Source: a virus
IMG/VR virus record: IMGVR_UViG_3300042448_000816
Coordinates: 1-64,000 of that record
Strand: one strand, 5' to 3'
Length of the DNA stretch: 64,000 nt
The notes under the pieces are model-generated. The model had not been told where the DNA came from and searched no databases. It was given only the letters and a program-made list of their open reading frames with translations. Position numbers and translations under genes: made by a program. Positions 20,101-27,367 of this stretch are shown one piece after another; position 1 is the first letter of the stretch; the number at the start of each line of letters is the position of its first letter.

Positions 20101-21125
20101 GAATAGGCTTAATTGCTAGATCGGATAACTCTGGGTTGGGTAATCAGACAAGAGAGCTAGCCTACATGCTTAATCCAGACAAAATTTTATTAATAGACTC
20201 TACACCATTTAATCAAAACACACAAAATGTAGAGTGGTATAAAGACTACAACGTCACTAAAAATATTGGATTTATCAAAGACAAAACAGCCCTAGATTTT
20301 TTGAAAGACTTGGATGTAGTTATAAGTTGTGAAATCTTTTACAACAAAAAATTTCCAGTATTTGCAAAACAGGCTGGTGTTAAAACAGTTTTGCAGTATA
20401 ACTATGAGTTTTTAGATAATTTACAGAACCCAGAACTATCATTGCCAGACATTTTGCTATCTCCAAGCACGTGGGGCCTTGAAGACGTTGTTTCAAAATT
20501 TGGAAAATCTTGTAGTGTTATTCATTTGCCACCTCCGACAAGGCATGAGCTATTTAAAAATGCTAGAGACTTGAATTCAAAACCAAACAGAAAACTTTTA
20601 CACATTGCTGGAAAGGTTGCTATAAAGGATAGAAATGGTACAGATACAGTAATTGAAATGATGAAACATTCAAAGCAAGACTTTACCTTAGAGATTAGAT
20701 CTCAGGTAAAACTTAACTATAGCATAGATGATGATAGAATTAAGATTATTACTGATGATATTAAAAACCAGGAAGATCTATACTCTGGTTATGATGCAAT
20801 GGTTCTCCCCCGAAGATATGCTGGGCTATGCTTACCGATGAATGAGGCCCTCCTGAGCGGCTTGCCAGTCTTCATGACTGATATATCACCAAACAACCAG
20901 GTTCTGCCCTCAGAATGGCTTGTAGCGTCTTACAAGACAGATCAGTTAATGACAAGGACCATGTTGGATGTCTATTCAGCTGACCCAAAGCAGCTTGCTG
21001 CCAAGATAGACTTTTACATGTCCTCTGACCAGACAGCAGCAAAAGCTTTAGCTTTTGATATTGGATATTCAAACTTTTCTAGTGAATCTTTAAAACAAAA
21101 ATACTTAGATATTATTAAGTTATAG
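20097..21125 (+). CDS. Glycosyltransferase family 4-like (GT-B)
   Basis: A 342-residue protein with IGLIARSDNSGLGNQTRELA at the N-terminus and a C-terminal GT4 nucleotide-sugar region (LPRRYAGLCLPMNEALLSGLPVFMTD). It ends the plus-strand block and its stop overlaps the facing gene by 6 bases. Confidence 0.82.
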   Translation: MRIGLIARSDNSGLGNQTRELAYMLNPDKILLIDSTPFNQNTQNVEWYKDYNVTKNIGFIKDKTALDFLKDLDVVISCEIFYNKKFPVFAKQAGVKTVLQYNYEFLDNLQNPELSLPDILLSPSTWGLEDVVSKFGKSCSVIHLPPPTRHELFKNARDLNSKPNRKLLHIAGKVAIKDRNGTDTVIEMMKHSKQDFTLEIRSQVKLNYSIDDDRIKIITDDIKNQEDLYSGYDAMVLPRRYAGLCLPMNEALLSGLPVFMTDISPNNQVLPSEWLVASYKTDQLMTRTMLDVYSADPKQLAAKIDFYMSSDQTAAKALAFDIGYSNFSSESLKQKYLDIIKL

Positions 21126-21830
21126 TTTCCAGCCCAGGCTTACAAGCTTTCTTAGAAAAACAGCCTTATTGTGTTCTGCAGATCTAACCACTTTGCTTAG
21201 AGCAACGCCGTCCTGGCCGCCAATAACTAATCCCTCTATGGGGTTATATCCAAGCTTCCATTTAAGAACATGGCTAGCGTAATAAGACATCCATAGGTCT
21301 TCTACCATATATGCTTCTTTTGGAGCAAGAAAAATTCCGTCTTCTAAGAATAGCTTGGCATCTGCCATGGCAACGGCAGTTCCGCAATAATCAACTCTTA
21401 AGTTTGAATTGGTTACTTTAAATCTTCTTCTGTAATAGTTCTGACCACGTTGCGTGAATTGCCAGGCATAAGCAGATCTAAAAGACTCTGGTTCAAAATA
21501 AGACAGGCACTGATCAACATAGGTTGTTGGAATAATTACATCATCATCTAAAAATAGTATTACATCAAATCCTTGCAGGGCAAGCTCTTTACCTATATAT
21601 AGTCTTCTAAAAGCATACATATCGTTGTTGTCGTGCATGAGTATTATATTTAGCTTATCAATAAATGGGGTTACATAAGTCTCTACCGTGGTCATTTCGG
21701 GAATATTTGAGTTTGATATGTAAGTTGTAAAATCTTTATTTGTTTGATTTGAAAGCATCTCCAAAGACCGTGGAAGACTATCCAGTCTTTTCCACGTTAG
21801 CATTACGACGGCAACTTTAATATTGGACAT
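21120..21830 (-). CDS. Glycosyltransferase family 2 (GT-A), convergent
   Basis: KVAVVMLTWKRLDSLPRSLEML and the DXD-type metal motif FLDDDVIIP are typical of GT2. A C-terminal helical part is included at 236 residues. It faces the three-gene block tail to tail. It could add a different sugar or work on a different acceptor. Confidence 0.82.
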   Translation of the reverse strand: MSNIKVAVVMLTWKRLDSLPRSLEMLSNQTNKDFTTYISNSNIPEMTTVETYVTPFIDKLNIILMHDNNDMYAFRRLYIGKELALQGFDVILFLDDDVIIPTTYVDQCLSYFEPESFRSAYAWQFTQRGQNYYRRRFKVTNSNLRVDYCGTAVAMADAKLFLEDGIFLAPKEAYMVEDLWMSYYASHVLKWKLGYNPIEGLVIGGQDGVALSKVVRSAEHNKAVFLRKLVSLGWKL

Positions 21831-21851
21831 ATCTGATCAATTCTATCATAC

Positions 21852-21886
21852 AAAGAACAGGCCACCAAAAAGATGACCTGTTCCTT
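21852..21886 (-). terminator. Hairpin terminator after the 21898 gene
   Basis: GAACAGG (minus-strand copy of 21877-21883) pairs with CCTGTTC (from 21855-21861), with further CC/GG-type pairs inside, and is followed by TTTG. It lies between converging reading directions. Confidence 0.55.
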
Positions 21887-21897
21887 GTCTTGTTCAA

Positions 21898-22212
21898 TTA
21901 CTTCTTTTTTGAAGCTGGCTTCTTCTTTGCAGGAGCCTTCTTAGCAGCCTCTGAGAGCTTCTTAGAGACCTCTTTAGTGGCCACCTCAGCAATTAGTCCA
22001 AAAGCTGGATCTTGCTTGTTTACGTAGCGTAGAATGGTTGGTACGGCTGCAGCCCACAGACCATTAGCAACAGTAAGCCACTCTCCAGTGCCAAAGTCTA
22101 GCGGTGAAGCCAGCCCAGAGTTTGCCATGGTAGTTGTGATTAGTGCTAGTGCAACACCTAGCAGGTTACGTAGATAAGAATCTAGTACTGCTTTGATTTC
22201 TTTTGTATTCAT
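21898..22212 (-). CDS. Holin-like protein with basic tail
   Basis: 104 residues: the N-terminus MNTKEIKAVLDSYLRNLLGV, two hydrophobic segments and an ILRYVNKQDPAFG motif resemble actinophage r1t-type holins. The AAKKAPAKKKPASKKK tail is strongly basic. SD AAGGAG is upstream. It should form membrane lesions for lysin release, but it lies apart from both lysin genes. Confidence 0.7.
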   Translation of the reverse strand: MNTKEIKAVLDSYLRNLLGVALALITTTMANSGLASPLDFGTGEWLTVANGLWAAAVPTILRYVNKQDPAFGLIAEVATKEVSKKLSEAAKKAPAKKKPASKKK

Positions 22213-22232
22213 TTTTCTCCTTGTTTTTACTT

Positions 22233-22254
22233 TTTCTATACTTTTGTATAGAAA
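22233..22254. terminator. 9-bp perfect inverted repeat
   Basis: TTTCTATAC-TTTT-GTATAGAAA, symmetrical on both strands, lies just after the 22257 gene. A short A/T tail makes it a possible intrinsic terminator or RNA-processing site. Confidence 0.5.
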
Positions 22255-22256
22255 CC

Positions 22257-22685
22257 TTAATTCTTTTTATCTTCTTGAGGTAAAGCCTCACTGATTAATT
22301 TTCTGTAAGCCTTTTCAATTTTTTTAAAGGACTTTAGAGAAAGGTTGTCTCCAGTTGCTGTACCGTAAGTAAGCATATAATCTATTTCTGGATCTACCTC
22401 AGCCCGAAACTTAACCAAAGAATCTTGCACCTTTTCGATGTATTCAAAGGCCAGGTCCCTGGACTCAGAAATAAACTTTAAGAATCCATCAGTTTTTTCT
22501 ATTGAAACTTCTTCTTTTTTCTTAAGCTCTTCAGCAAGCATTGTTAAAGTTATGTTGTTATCTATGCTTGACTGAAGAAGCTCTTTAGCCAGTCTCCTAT
22601 GACGTATTTTTAAGTTTATGATGGTAATAATTAAACTAACTATAACTACTATTAAAAACGTAAAAGCAATAAAATCTAAATTCAT
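22257..22685 (-). CDS. 142-residue membrane-anchored coiled-coil protein
   Basis: An N-terminal hydrophobic helix (residues 5-25, FIAFTFLIVVIVSLIITII) is followed by a Lys/Glu coiled coil. It resembles spanin- or Rz-like shape but without a clear outer-membrane target. It overlaps the next gene by 4 bases. Confidence 0.62.
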   Translation of the reverse strand: MNLDFIAFTFLIVVIVSLIITIINLKIRHRRLAKELLQSSIDNNITLTMLAEELKKKEEVSIEKTDGFLKFISESRDLAFEYIEKVQDSLVKFRAEVDPEIDYMLTYGTATGDNLSLKSFKKIEKAYRKLISEALPQEDKKN

Positions 22686-22921
22686 TCTTCTCCACCTTCT
22701 CGAACAATCAAAACAATCGCTCCATTATCTTCTAGGGCCTTTTTAACCCTGATCATATACTCAACAGCCTGACGCTTACCGTCGGTAGTTAGAAGCATAA
22801 ACATTTTTTCTTGTGCCTTAATGGTAATGAAGTGTTGATTATCAATTACCTGTAGGTAGAAACCTTTTGGGGCAAAATGTGCTAGGGAATGAAAGGCCCT
22901 CTTCATTGCGTCAGTGTACAT
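22682..22921 (-). CDS. 79-residue hypothetical protein
   Basis: The start at ATG 22921 is chosen with AAGAGG 6 bases upstream and overlap with the previous stop; the frame is open further upstream. Beta-rich centre (GFYLQVIDNQHFITIKAQ) and C-terminal helix. Function is unknown. Confidence 0.55.
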   Translation of the reverse strand: MYTDAMKRAFHSLAHFAPKGFYLQVIDNQHFITIKAQEKMFMLLTTDGKRQAVEYMIRVKKALEDNGAIVLIVREGGEE

Positions 22922-23135
22922 TAGCATCCTCTTTCCAGTGTAGGTAGGACTTAATATATACCGCCGCATATGCGATAGCAGAAACAATAAAGCCATACTG
23001 CTCAGTAACTACTGCATAAACAATCCAAATTACTTCATTGAACAACAAAACAAACCAACCCCAAAGCGTTTTTCTTCCAACAAAGTAAATGCCTGCCACT
23101 CCAATAATGGCAAGACCCCACGACCAAAGCTCCAT
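22911..23135 (-). CDS. 74-residue small membrane protein
   Basis: Three short hydrophobic helices: WSWGLAIIGVAGIYFVG, GWFVLLFNEVIWIVYAVV and FIVSAIAYAAVYIK. The layout resembles one half of a small transporter or a PnuC-like fragment. It overlaps the WhiB stop by one base. Confidence 0.6.
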   Translation of the reverse strand: MELWSWGLAIIGVAGIYFVGRKTLWGWFVLLFNEVIWIVYAVVTEQYGFIVSAIAYAAVYIKSYLHWKEDANVH

Positions 23136-23422
23136 TACTTATCCTCCATAGTCAGACTCTTCCAAGTTTCAGCCCACTGATCCTTGCTTCTGTGCTTTGA
23201 AAACTCTCTAGAAATTTTTCCATTCTCAAGAAAAATACCTCCCCAGACGCCCCACTCTTTTTGAGAAACCCCAACGGCGAAGCATTCTCTGGATACTGGA
23301 CATCCAGCACAGAGTTTGTCTATTGCAGGACGAAGGGCAAGATCTTCTTCATATTTATCAAAAAATAAATTTGAGTCAAAGCCTTTACAGGAGCCTTCGT
23401 CTTTCCACTCATGCCTTCCCAT
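23135..23422 (-). CDS. whiB: WhiB-family regulator
   Basis: 95 residues from M17 of a longer open frame. Four Cys in the WhiB order: SCKG, then LCAGCPVSREC (CxxC-x5-C), for a [4Fe-4S] cluster. GVWGG is the family's turn. WhiB proteins bind the host sigma factor and alter promoter choice, and phage copies are known to repress host whiB2-type genes. It is a candidate for recognising the P1-P13 promoters, but this is inference. Confidence 0.88.
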   Translation of the reverse strand: MGRHEWKDEGSCKGFDSNLFFDKYEEDLALRPAIDKLCAGCPVSRECFAVGVSQKEWGVWGGIFLENGKISREFSKHRSKDQWAETWKSLTMEDK

Positions 23423-23630
23423 TAGCAACAATGCTTTCTGGAATAACCCAGCCATCAATACCAGGAACAAACCTTTCCTGGATTAGCCACTGTCCTTTAA
23501 TGCAAACACCATTAGGAGATGTTCTAGCCTTATCAGACTTGTAAGTTCTTACAACAGTCCAGCCGTCCCAGGAAAAACTTTTGTTTGATGAAACAAACTT
23601 TTCCATTTCGTCAATTGTTTTGATGACCAT
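23409..23630 (-). CDS. 73-residue hypothetical protein
   Basis: Basic, with Trp-rich strands (SFSWDGWTVVRTYKSDKA). It overlaps the WhiB gene start by 14 bases. ATCAT upstream gives a weak ribosome site (AAAGATC). Function is unknown. Confidence 0.55.
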   Translation of the reverse strand: MVIKTIDEMEKFVSSNKSFSWDGWTVVRTYKSDKARTSPNGVCIKGQWLIQERFVPGIDGWVIPESIVANGKA

Positions 23631-23648
23631 GATCTTTTCTTTCTTTAT

Positions 23649-23999
23649 TTAATAGCGATAGATTCCGACTTTAGCATCTTTGCTTTCTGCATATGACACT
23701 ATATCCGACACTGCTTCTTTAGGCTTACTAAAGAATGCAAGGTAATCTATGCTATGTACGTTTTCTTTTATCCAGCTTGGTGGTACTCTTATCATTTTTA
23801 TTTTAATTCCCCGTGCTTTGAGACTTCTCTCAGAGACTCCAGAAAACTCCAGGGCCATAGAATTTATCTGTGCTGGACCTGCGGAATAGAGATAGAACTC
23901 TTTATCTTCATCTGGTAGATTTGAGAGGGCTACACCCATAGCTCGCAAGAATACTGGGTATAGGTCAAAAGCCTTTGTTCCCTGTATAGCCACGATCAT
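23649..23999 (-). CDS. 116-residue Rossmann-like hypothetical protein
   Basis: GAGGG 9 bases before ATG 23999. The N-terminus MIVAIQGTKAFDLYPVFLRAM is strand-loop-helix, and YLYSAGPAQINSMALEF follows. This suggests a small nucleotide-binding (SLOG-like) fold, but the match is by eye only. It overlaps the previous gene by 35 bases. Confidence 0.55.
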   Translation of the reverse strand: MIVAIQGTKAFDLYPVFLRAMGVALSNLPDEDKEFYLYSAGPAQINSMALEFSGVSERSLKARGIKIKMIRVPPSWIKENVHSIDYLAFFSKPKEAVSDIVSYAESKDAKVGIYRY

Positions 24000-24393
24000 T
24001 TTTGTTTCCCTCGTTCAAGACATCTACGATGTAGATTAACTTCTCTAATTGTACACCATTCATACCCATTGTGTCAACTCTCCTAGCTGTGTCTTCTTTT
24101 ACGATACCGTCTTCCTGATCCGCAATAAACAGGGCATTTTCTTTAATCCAATAAGCTTCTTTATCTATAAAAAGAACCTTAACGTTCATGACTTTTTCAC
24201 AATTAGCAGATTGGGTTGGCTTTTTGATAGGATGAAACATTGATTCTGGAATGTTGTATTTTATAATTTCATGTATGTGAGTTTGGCTATAGCGTACACT
24301 ATTACCAAAATCTTTTGAAATCATCTTGGGAGCAATTAATCTAAAGAATAGAAACATTCCGATTGCTACTAAAAACCCTAAAAGATAGTCCAC
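23965..24393 (-). CDS. 142-residue protein with N-terminal membrane anchor
   Basis: GTG start; hydrophobic residues 3-20 (YLLGFLVAIGMFLFFRLI) followed by a soluble domain with mixed strands (VKVLFIDKEAYWIKENALF). It is coupled to the 23999 gene. Function is unknown. Confidence 0.58.
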   Translation of the reverse strand: MDYLLGFLVAIGMFLFFRLIAPKMISKDFGNSVRYSQTHIHEIIKYNIPESMFHPIKKPTQSANCEKVMNVKVLFIDKEAYWIKENALFIADQEDGIVKEDTARRVDTMGMNGVQLEKLIYIVDVLNEGNKNDRGYTGNKGF

Positions 24394-24416
24394 GTTTATC
24401 CAATATAATCTTAAGA

Positions 24417-24821
24417 CTAAGAGTTTTTTGCTCTAGCCTTAGCCAGTACTTCGAAGTCTTTAACCTTGGTGTCTCCAAGATATCCCCAGGCGTAACCTTT
24501 TTCAATCATTTCCATGTTAATCGAGTTGCCTTCACCGTCAAGGTATAGCCATCCAAGAATGCGTCCATACTTTTCAGACGAATCCATCTTTTCAGTTTTA
24601 ATAACAACAGTCTTTGCTGCCTTGATACGATCTGCCAAATACTTCTTGGACTCTAGGCCCAGGGTTTTCTCTGCCTTATCCTTTGTACGACTTTCTGGGG
24701 TATCAATGCCAGCCAACCTTACACGTGAAGTAAAGCTAATATCAAAACCTAAATCAATAACAACGTCAATGGTGTCTCCATCTACTACGTTGACAACTTG
24801 TTTTACATAATACTCAAACAT
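24417..24821 (-). CDS. Thermonuclease-like (SNase domain) protein
   Basis: 134 residues with the SNase fold: VVDGDTIDVVIDLG, RVRLAGIDTPESR (catalytic Arg and Asp/Glu) and YGRILGWLYL (second Arg). The enzyme would cut DNA or RNA with calcium. No signal peptide, so it probably acts inside the cell, for host nucleic acid breakdown. Confidence 0.88.
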   Translation of the reverse strand: MFEYYVKQVVNVVDGDTIDVVIDLGFDISFTSRVRLAGIDTPESRTKDKAEKTLGLESKKYLADRIKAAKTVVIKTEKMDSSEKYGRILGWLYLDGEGNSINMEMIEKGYAWGYLGDTKVKDFEVLAKARAKNS

Positions 24822-25061
24822 TTAATCATCCGCCTTTAGTCTATTCTCAATAAGTCTTTCTCGTTCGTCAACAACCTCTATGGCAAACTTCATCATTTTG
24901 TCATACCCCACAGCATTTGCCATAATTTCTTCATAGTGGTGTGCACAAAACAACAGGTCTCCATCTAGTCCTTTAGCCCAAATATAGGCCTGTGCATTGC
25001 ATCCAGAATCACAACGATCGTTGGCGTTTAACAGCCACTCTTTTTCTTTAGTTTCTACCAC
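24822..25061 (-). CDS. 79-residue Cys/His hypothetical protein
   Basis: The GTG start forms TAGTG with the FmdB-like gene. CDSGC near residue 17, FCAHHYE near residue 38 and a C-terminal helix suggest a zinc-binding fold like phage DksA- or HNH-adjacent miniproteins. Its role is unknown. Confidence 0.6.
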   Translation of the reverse strand: MVETKEKEWLLNANDRCDSGCNAQAYIWAKGLDGDLLFCAHHYEEIMANAVGYDKMMKFAIEVVDERERLIENRLKADD

Positions 25062-25237
25062 TATTTGTCCGTTCTATAGAATCCGCTACCATTAAACGTA
25101 ACGGCTCCTAATGAGTATACACGAGCAAGGTTCAAATTGCAAGTTTCACATTCGTAGCCAGGATCTTCTTCATTGATTCCTCGGCTAAACGTATAACGTT
25201 CTTTACAATCTGAACACTCATACTCGTATATTGGCAT
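25061..25237 (-). CDS. FmdB-family zinc-ribbon protein
   Basis: 58 residues: MPIYEYECSDCKERYTF, then CETC, and an ending GSGFYRTDK typical of the FmdB/putative regulatory zinc-ribbon family. Two CxxC pairs bind zinc. Functions in bacteria are poorly known. It is coupled to the 24822 gene. Confidence 0.85.
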   Translation of the reverse strand: MPIYEYECSDCKERYTFSRGINEEDPGYECETCNLNLARVYSLGAVTFNGSGFYRTDK

Positions 25238-25248
25238 TTTTTATAAGT

Positions 25249-26013
25249 TTAGCCTAGTTTAGACCAGGTTAGAGGACCAACAACACCGTCTGCAGTTAGC
25301 TTGTGCTTCTTTTGAAAAGCAACAACGGCAGCGTGAGTCTTAGGCCCGAATGGACCGTTTGGGCTTACGCCTAGCTTGTTTTGTAGGTACACAACAGCTG
25401 GAGTTTGTGGCTCCCCCTGCTTCAAAAGCTTACCTCCGTATGGCATTGTTCCGTTTTTACTTACTTTGCCGTGCACTGGAGCTGGAGCAGCTGGAGCATC
25501 GACAGGAGTTTCTTGCTTAGCAGTTCCCTTAATTCCCTCTAGCTTCATAAGAGCGTCAAAGAAAGCTGTTGGTTCGATAAAGTTCAAGCCAGTGGCACTC
25601 CATTCATATTTCTTGCCCTTGTGCAATTCCCAGTGCAAGTGCTTGCCAGTTGACATACCAGTTGTCCCCATCTTGCCTAGCGGTGTGCCAGCTTCGATCT
25701 TTTGACCAACCTTAACTTTGATGCTGTCGTCTTGCATGTGAGCAAAAAGTGTTGTGTAGTGCTCTCCATTGATTACATGATGGACCATTACAAAATTACC
25801 AAATCCGCCACCAGCGGCAGTTGACTTTTTGGCCTCTGTTACAACACCGTCAAAAGGTGCTTCGATCCAGCAGGGCTCGTGTGGTGACCAAATATCTGTT
25901 CCGTTGTGGTGCTTAGCCACATTTGTTACTGGGTGGATACGGTTACCCATGATGCTGGTGATTTTCCAGTCTTTGCCTTGTACCCCGTCAATTGCCTGTT
26001 GTGCTCTTGCCAT
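25249..26013 (-). CDS. M23 endopeptidase endolysin with peptidoglycan-binding domain
   Basis: 254 residues. The M23 domain (about 15-140) has HHNGTDIW, HLHWELH and the metal-binding His pattern. A Pro/Ala linker follows, then a PG_binding_1 domain (about 185-254, LQNKLGVSPNGPFGPKT and GVVGPLTWSKL). No signal peptide, so release needs a holin. SD AAGGAG precedes ATG. Confidence 0.88.
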   Translation of the reverse strand: MARAQQAIDGVQGKDWKITSIMGNRIHPVTNVAKHHNGTDIWSPHEPCWIEAPFDGVVTEAKKSTAAGGGFGNFVMVHHVINGEHYTTLFAHMQDDSIKVKVGQKIEAGTPLGKMGTTGMSTGKHLHWELHKGKKYEWSATGLNFIEPTAFFDALMKLEGIKGTAKQETPVDAPAAPAPVHGKVSKNGTMPYGGKLLKQGEPQTPAVVYLQNKLGVSPNGPFGPKTHAAVVAFQKKHKLTADGVVGPLTWSKLG

Positions 26014-26074
26014 AATACTTCTCCTTATAAAATTTAGTATGCTATTAGCATAATCTTATTATACCATTTATTAG

Positions 26075-26147
26075 AGCCTCCAACAGGACTTGAACCCGTC
26101 ACCTACGCATTACAAGTGCGTCGCTCTACCAGATGAGCTATAGAGGC
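26075..26147 (-). tRNA. tRNA-Thr (anticodon TGT)
   Basis: GCCTCTA/TGGAGGC acceptor, GTTCAAGTC T-loop and anticodon loop CTTGTAA. All four arms fold. The terminal CCA is not encoded. Confidence 0.9.
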
Positions 26148-26151
26148 ATTG

Positions 26152-26895
26152 TTATTTAATTTTACCATTCTTGCCACCAAAAATCAAGTTTGTAATGTGA
26201 TTTTTAATACTAACCTTTTCTCCAGACGCCTTTGTGCCACTTCTGTAAAAGTTTTGAAATACTGGCTTTGTTATTGGAACAGAAATTGCCTCTATTCTTT
26301 TACGATGATAGTCTTGAAAATCTTCTAGCAGCTCAGGATCGTTCTCTACTCTAGATTCTTTTAGCTGAAAGTTTTCTACGGTGCCCCTTTCAATTGGAAA
26401 GAATACAAACAATGGCTCACCTTTTTTAAAGTTATAGCTGCCAGGTTCTGTAAGCAAAAAATTATAGGTAAAAGTATAAGATAGCCAGTCAGTTTCGACA
26501 ATAGCATCTAATGGCTTAAGTCCTTGCTTTGTTTCATTTGGAACTCCACGAATATATGTTGAAAAACCTTCTGGAGTTCTTATAATAAAGTCTACGTGTA
26601 TTGTAAAAGTCCCGCCGCCAAAATAACTGTGGAGGTGATCTTTAAAATATTCTTCTTCAGATGTTACATGAAAGTCAACGTCTTTCTCTTCTACACCACC
26701 ATACCAGTCTAGGGTAAAGTCTGCTGGACACAAGACTGCATAGCCGTACTGATTAGCAATGTTTAAAGGAATACACTTATAAGCAAACTTTTCTCGAGAC
26801 TCGTTCATCCATTTTCTTTTTGCAGTTAATGGAACTACTGGAAATATTGGAGGGCCAGGCAACAACCTGTTAAGTATTATTTCTTGCTTAGCCAT
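26152..26895 (-). CDS. 247-residue conserved protein (DUF6065-like)
   Basis: The start at ATG 26895 is chosen because the open frame upstream runs through tRNA-Asp. It is beta-rich with GYAVLCPADFTLDWYGG and GEPLFVFFPIERGTVENF, as in a family of phage and bacterial proteins of unknown function that may resemble 2OG-linked or virion-associated folds. Similarity is recalled, not searched. Confidence 0.62.
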   Translation of the reverse strand: MAKQEIILNRLLPGPPIFPVVPLTAKRKWMNESREKFAYKCIPLNIANQYGYAVLCPADFTLDWYGGVEEKDVDFHVTSEEEYFKDHLHSYFGGGTFTIHVDFIIRTPEGFSTYIRGVPNETKQGLKPLDAIVETDWLSYTFTYNFLLTEPGSYNFKKGEPLFVFFPIERGTVENFQLKESRVENDPELLEDFQDYHRKRIEAISVPITKPVFQNFYRSGTKASGEKVSIKNHITNLIFGGKNGKIK

Positions 26896-26914
26896 CTTTA
26901 CTCTTTCTGTTTTG

Positions 26915-26988
26915 CGACTCTGACCAGACTTGAACTGGCGACCCCTACCGTGACAGGGTAGTGCTCTAACCAACTGAGCTACAGAGCC
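26915..26988 (-). tRNA. tRNA-Asp (anticodon GTC)
   Basis: GGCTCTG/CAGAGTC acceptor with one G-T pair, T-loop GTTCAAGTC and anticodon loop CTGTCAC. CCA not encoded. Confidence 0.9.
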
Positions 26989-27041
26989 TGGTGTCCACTT
27001 TTATCCTTGTCTCTTTAGGAGTGGTGTAGACTAAACCATTA

Positions 27042-27114
27042 GAGCGACTAGCGAGAATCGAACTCGCACATTAACCTTGGCAAGGTTACGCACTACCACT
27101 ATGCAATAGTCACT
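27042..27114 (-). tRNA. tRNA-Gly (anticodon GCC)
   Basis: AGTGACT/AGTCGCT acceptor, T-loop GTTCGATTC and anticodon loop TTGCCAA. CCA not encoded. Confidence 0.88.
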
Positions 27115-27166
27115 GTTGTCCATTTTTATCTCATACCCGTGAGAGTGGTATGGACCACACCATTAG

Positions 27167-27238
27167 CTGACCCACCTGGATTCGAACCAGGAACCTTAGA
27201 GTTAACAGCTCTCTGCTCTGCCGTTGAGCTATGGATCA
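27167..27238 (-). tRNA. tRNA-Asn (anticodon GTT)
   Basis: TGATCCA/TGGGTCA acceptor with one T-G pair, D-stem GCTC/GAGC, T-loop GTTCGAATC and anticodon loop CTGTTAA. One mismatch lies at the top of the anticodon stem. Confidence 0.85.
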
Positions 27239-27244
27239 TTTTCG

Positions 27245-27352
27245 CTACCTGTTTACCAAACGACGCTTAATTGCATCGAAGATCTTTGGCCGTTTCTTTT
27301 CTGCCTTACCATTAGGGCGATTGTCATTTCTGTTACCTTTTGCTTTTGCCAT
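27245..27352 (-). CDS. 35-residue basic microprotein
   Basis: MAKAKGNRNDNRPNGKAEKK starts a strongly basic peptide with Gly/Asn-rich N-terminus and a helical end. GGATAGGAAAATATA precedes it. It lies between tRNA-Asn and the subtilase gene. RNA binding is plausible. Confidence 0.5.
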   Translation of the reverse strand: MAKAKGNRNDNRPNGKAEKKRPKIFDAIKRRLVNR

Positions 27353-27367
27353 TATATTTTCCTATCC

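Noticed and set aside
26896-26973. N-terminal extension of the 26895 gene
   Set aside because: The extension is encoded by tRNA-Asp and has no ribosome site.
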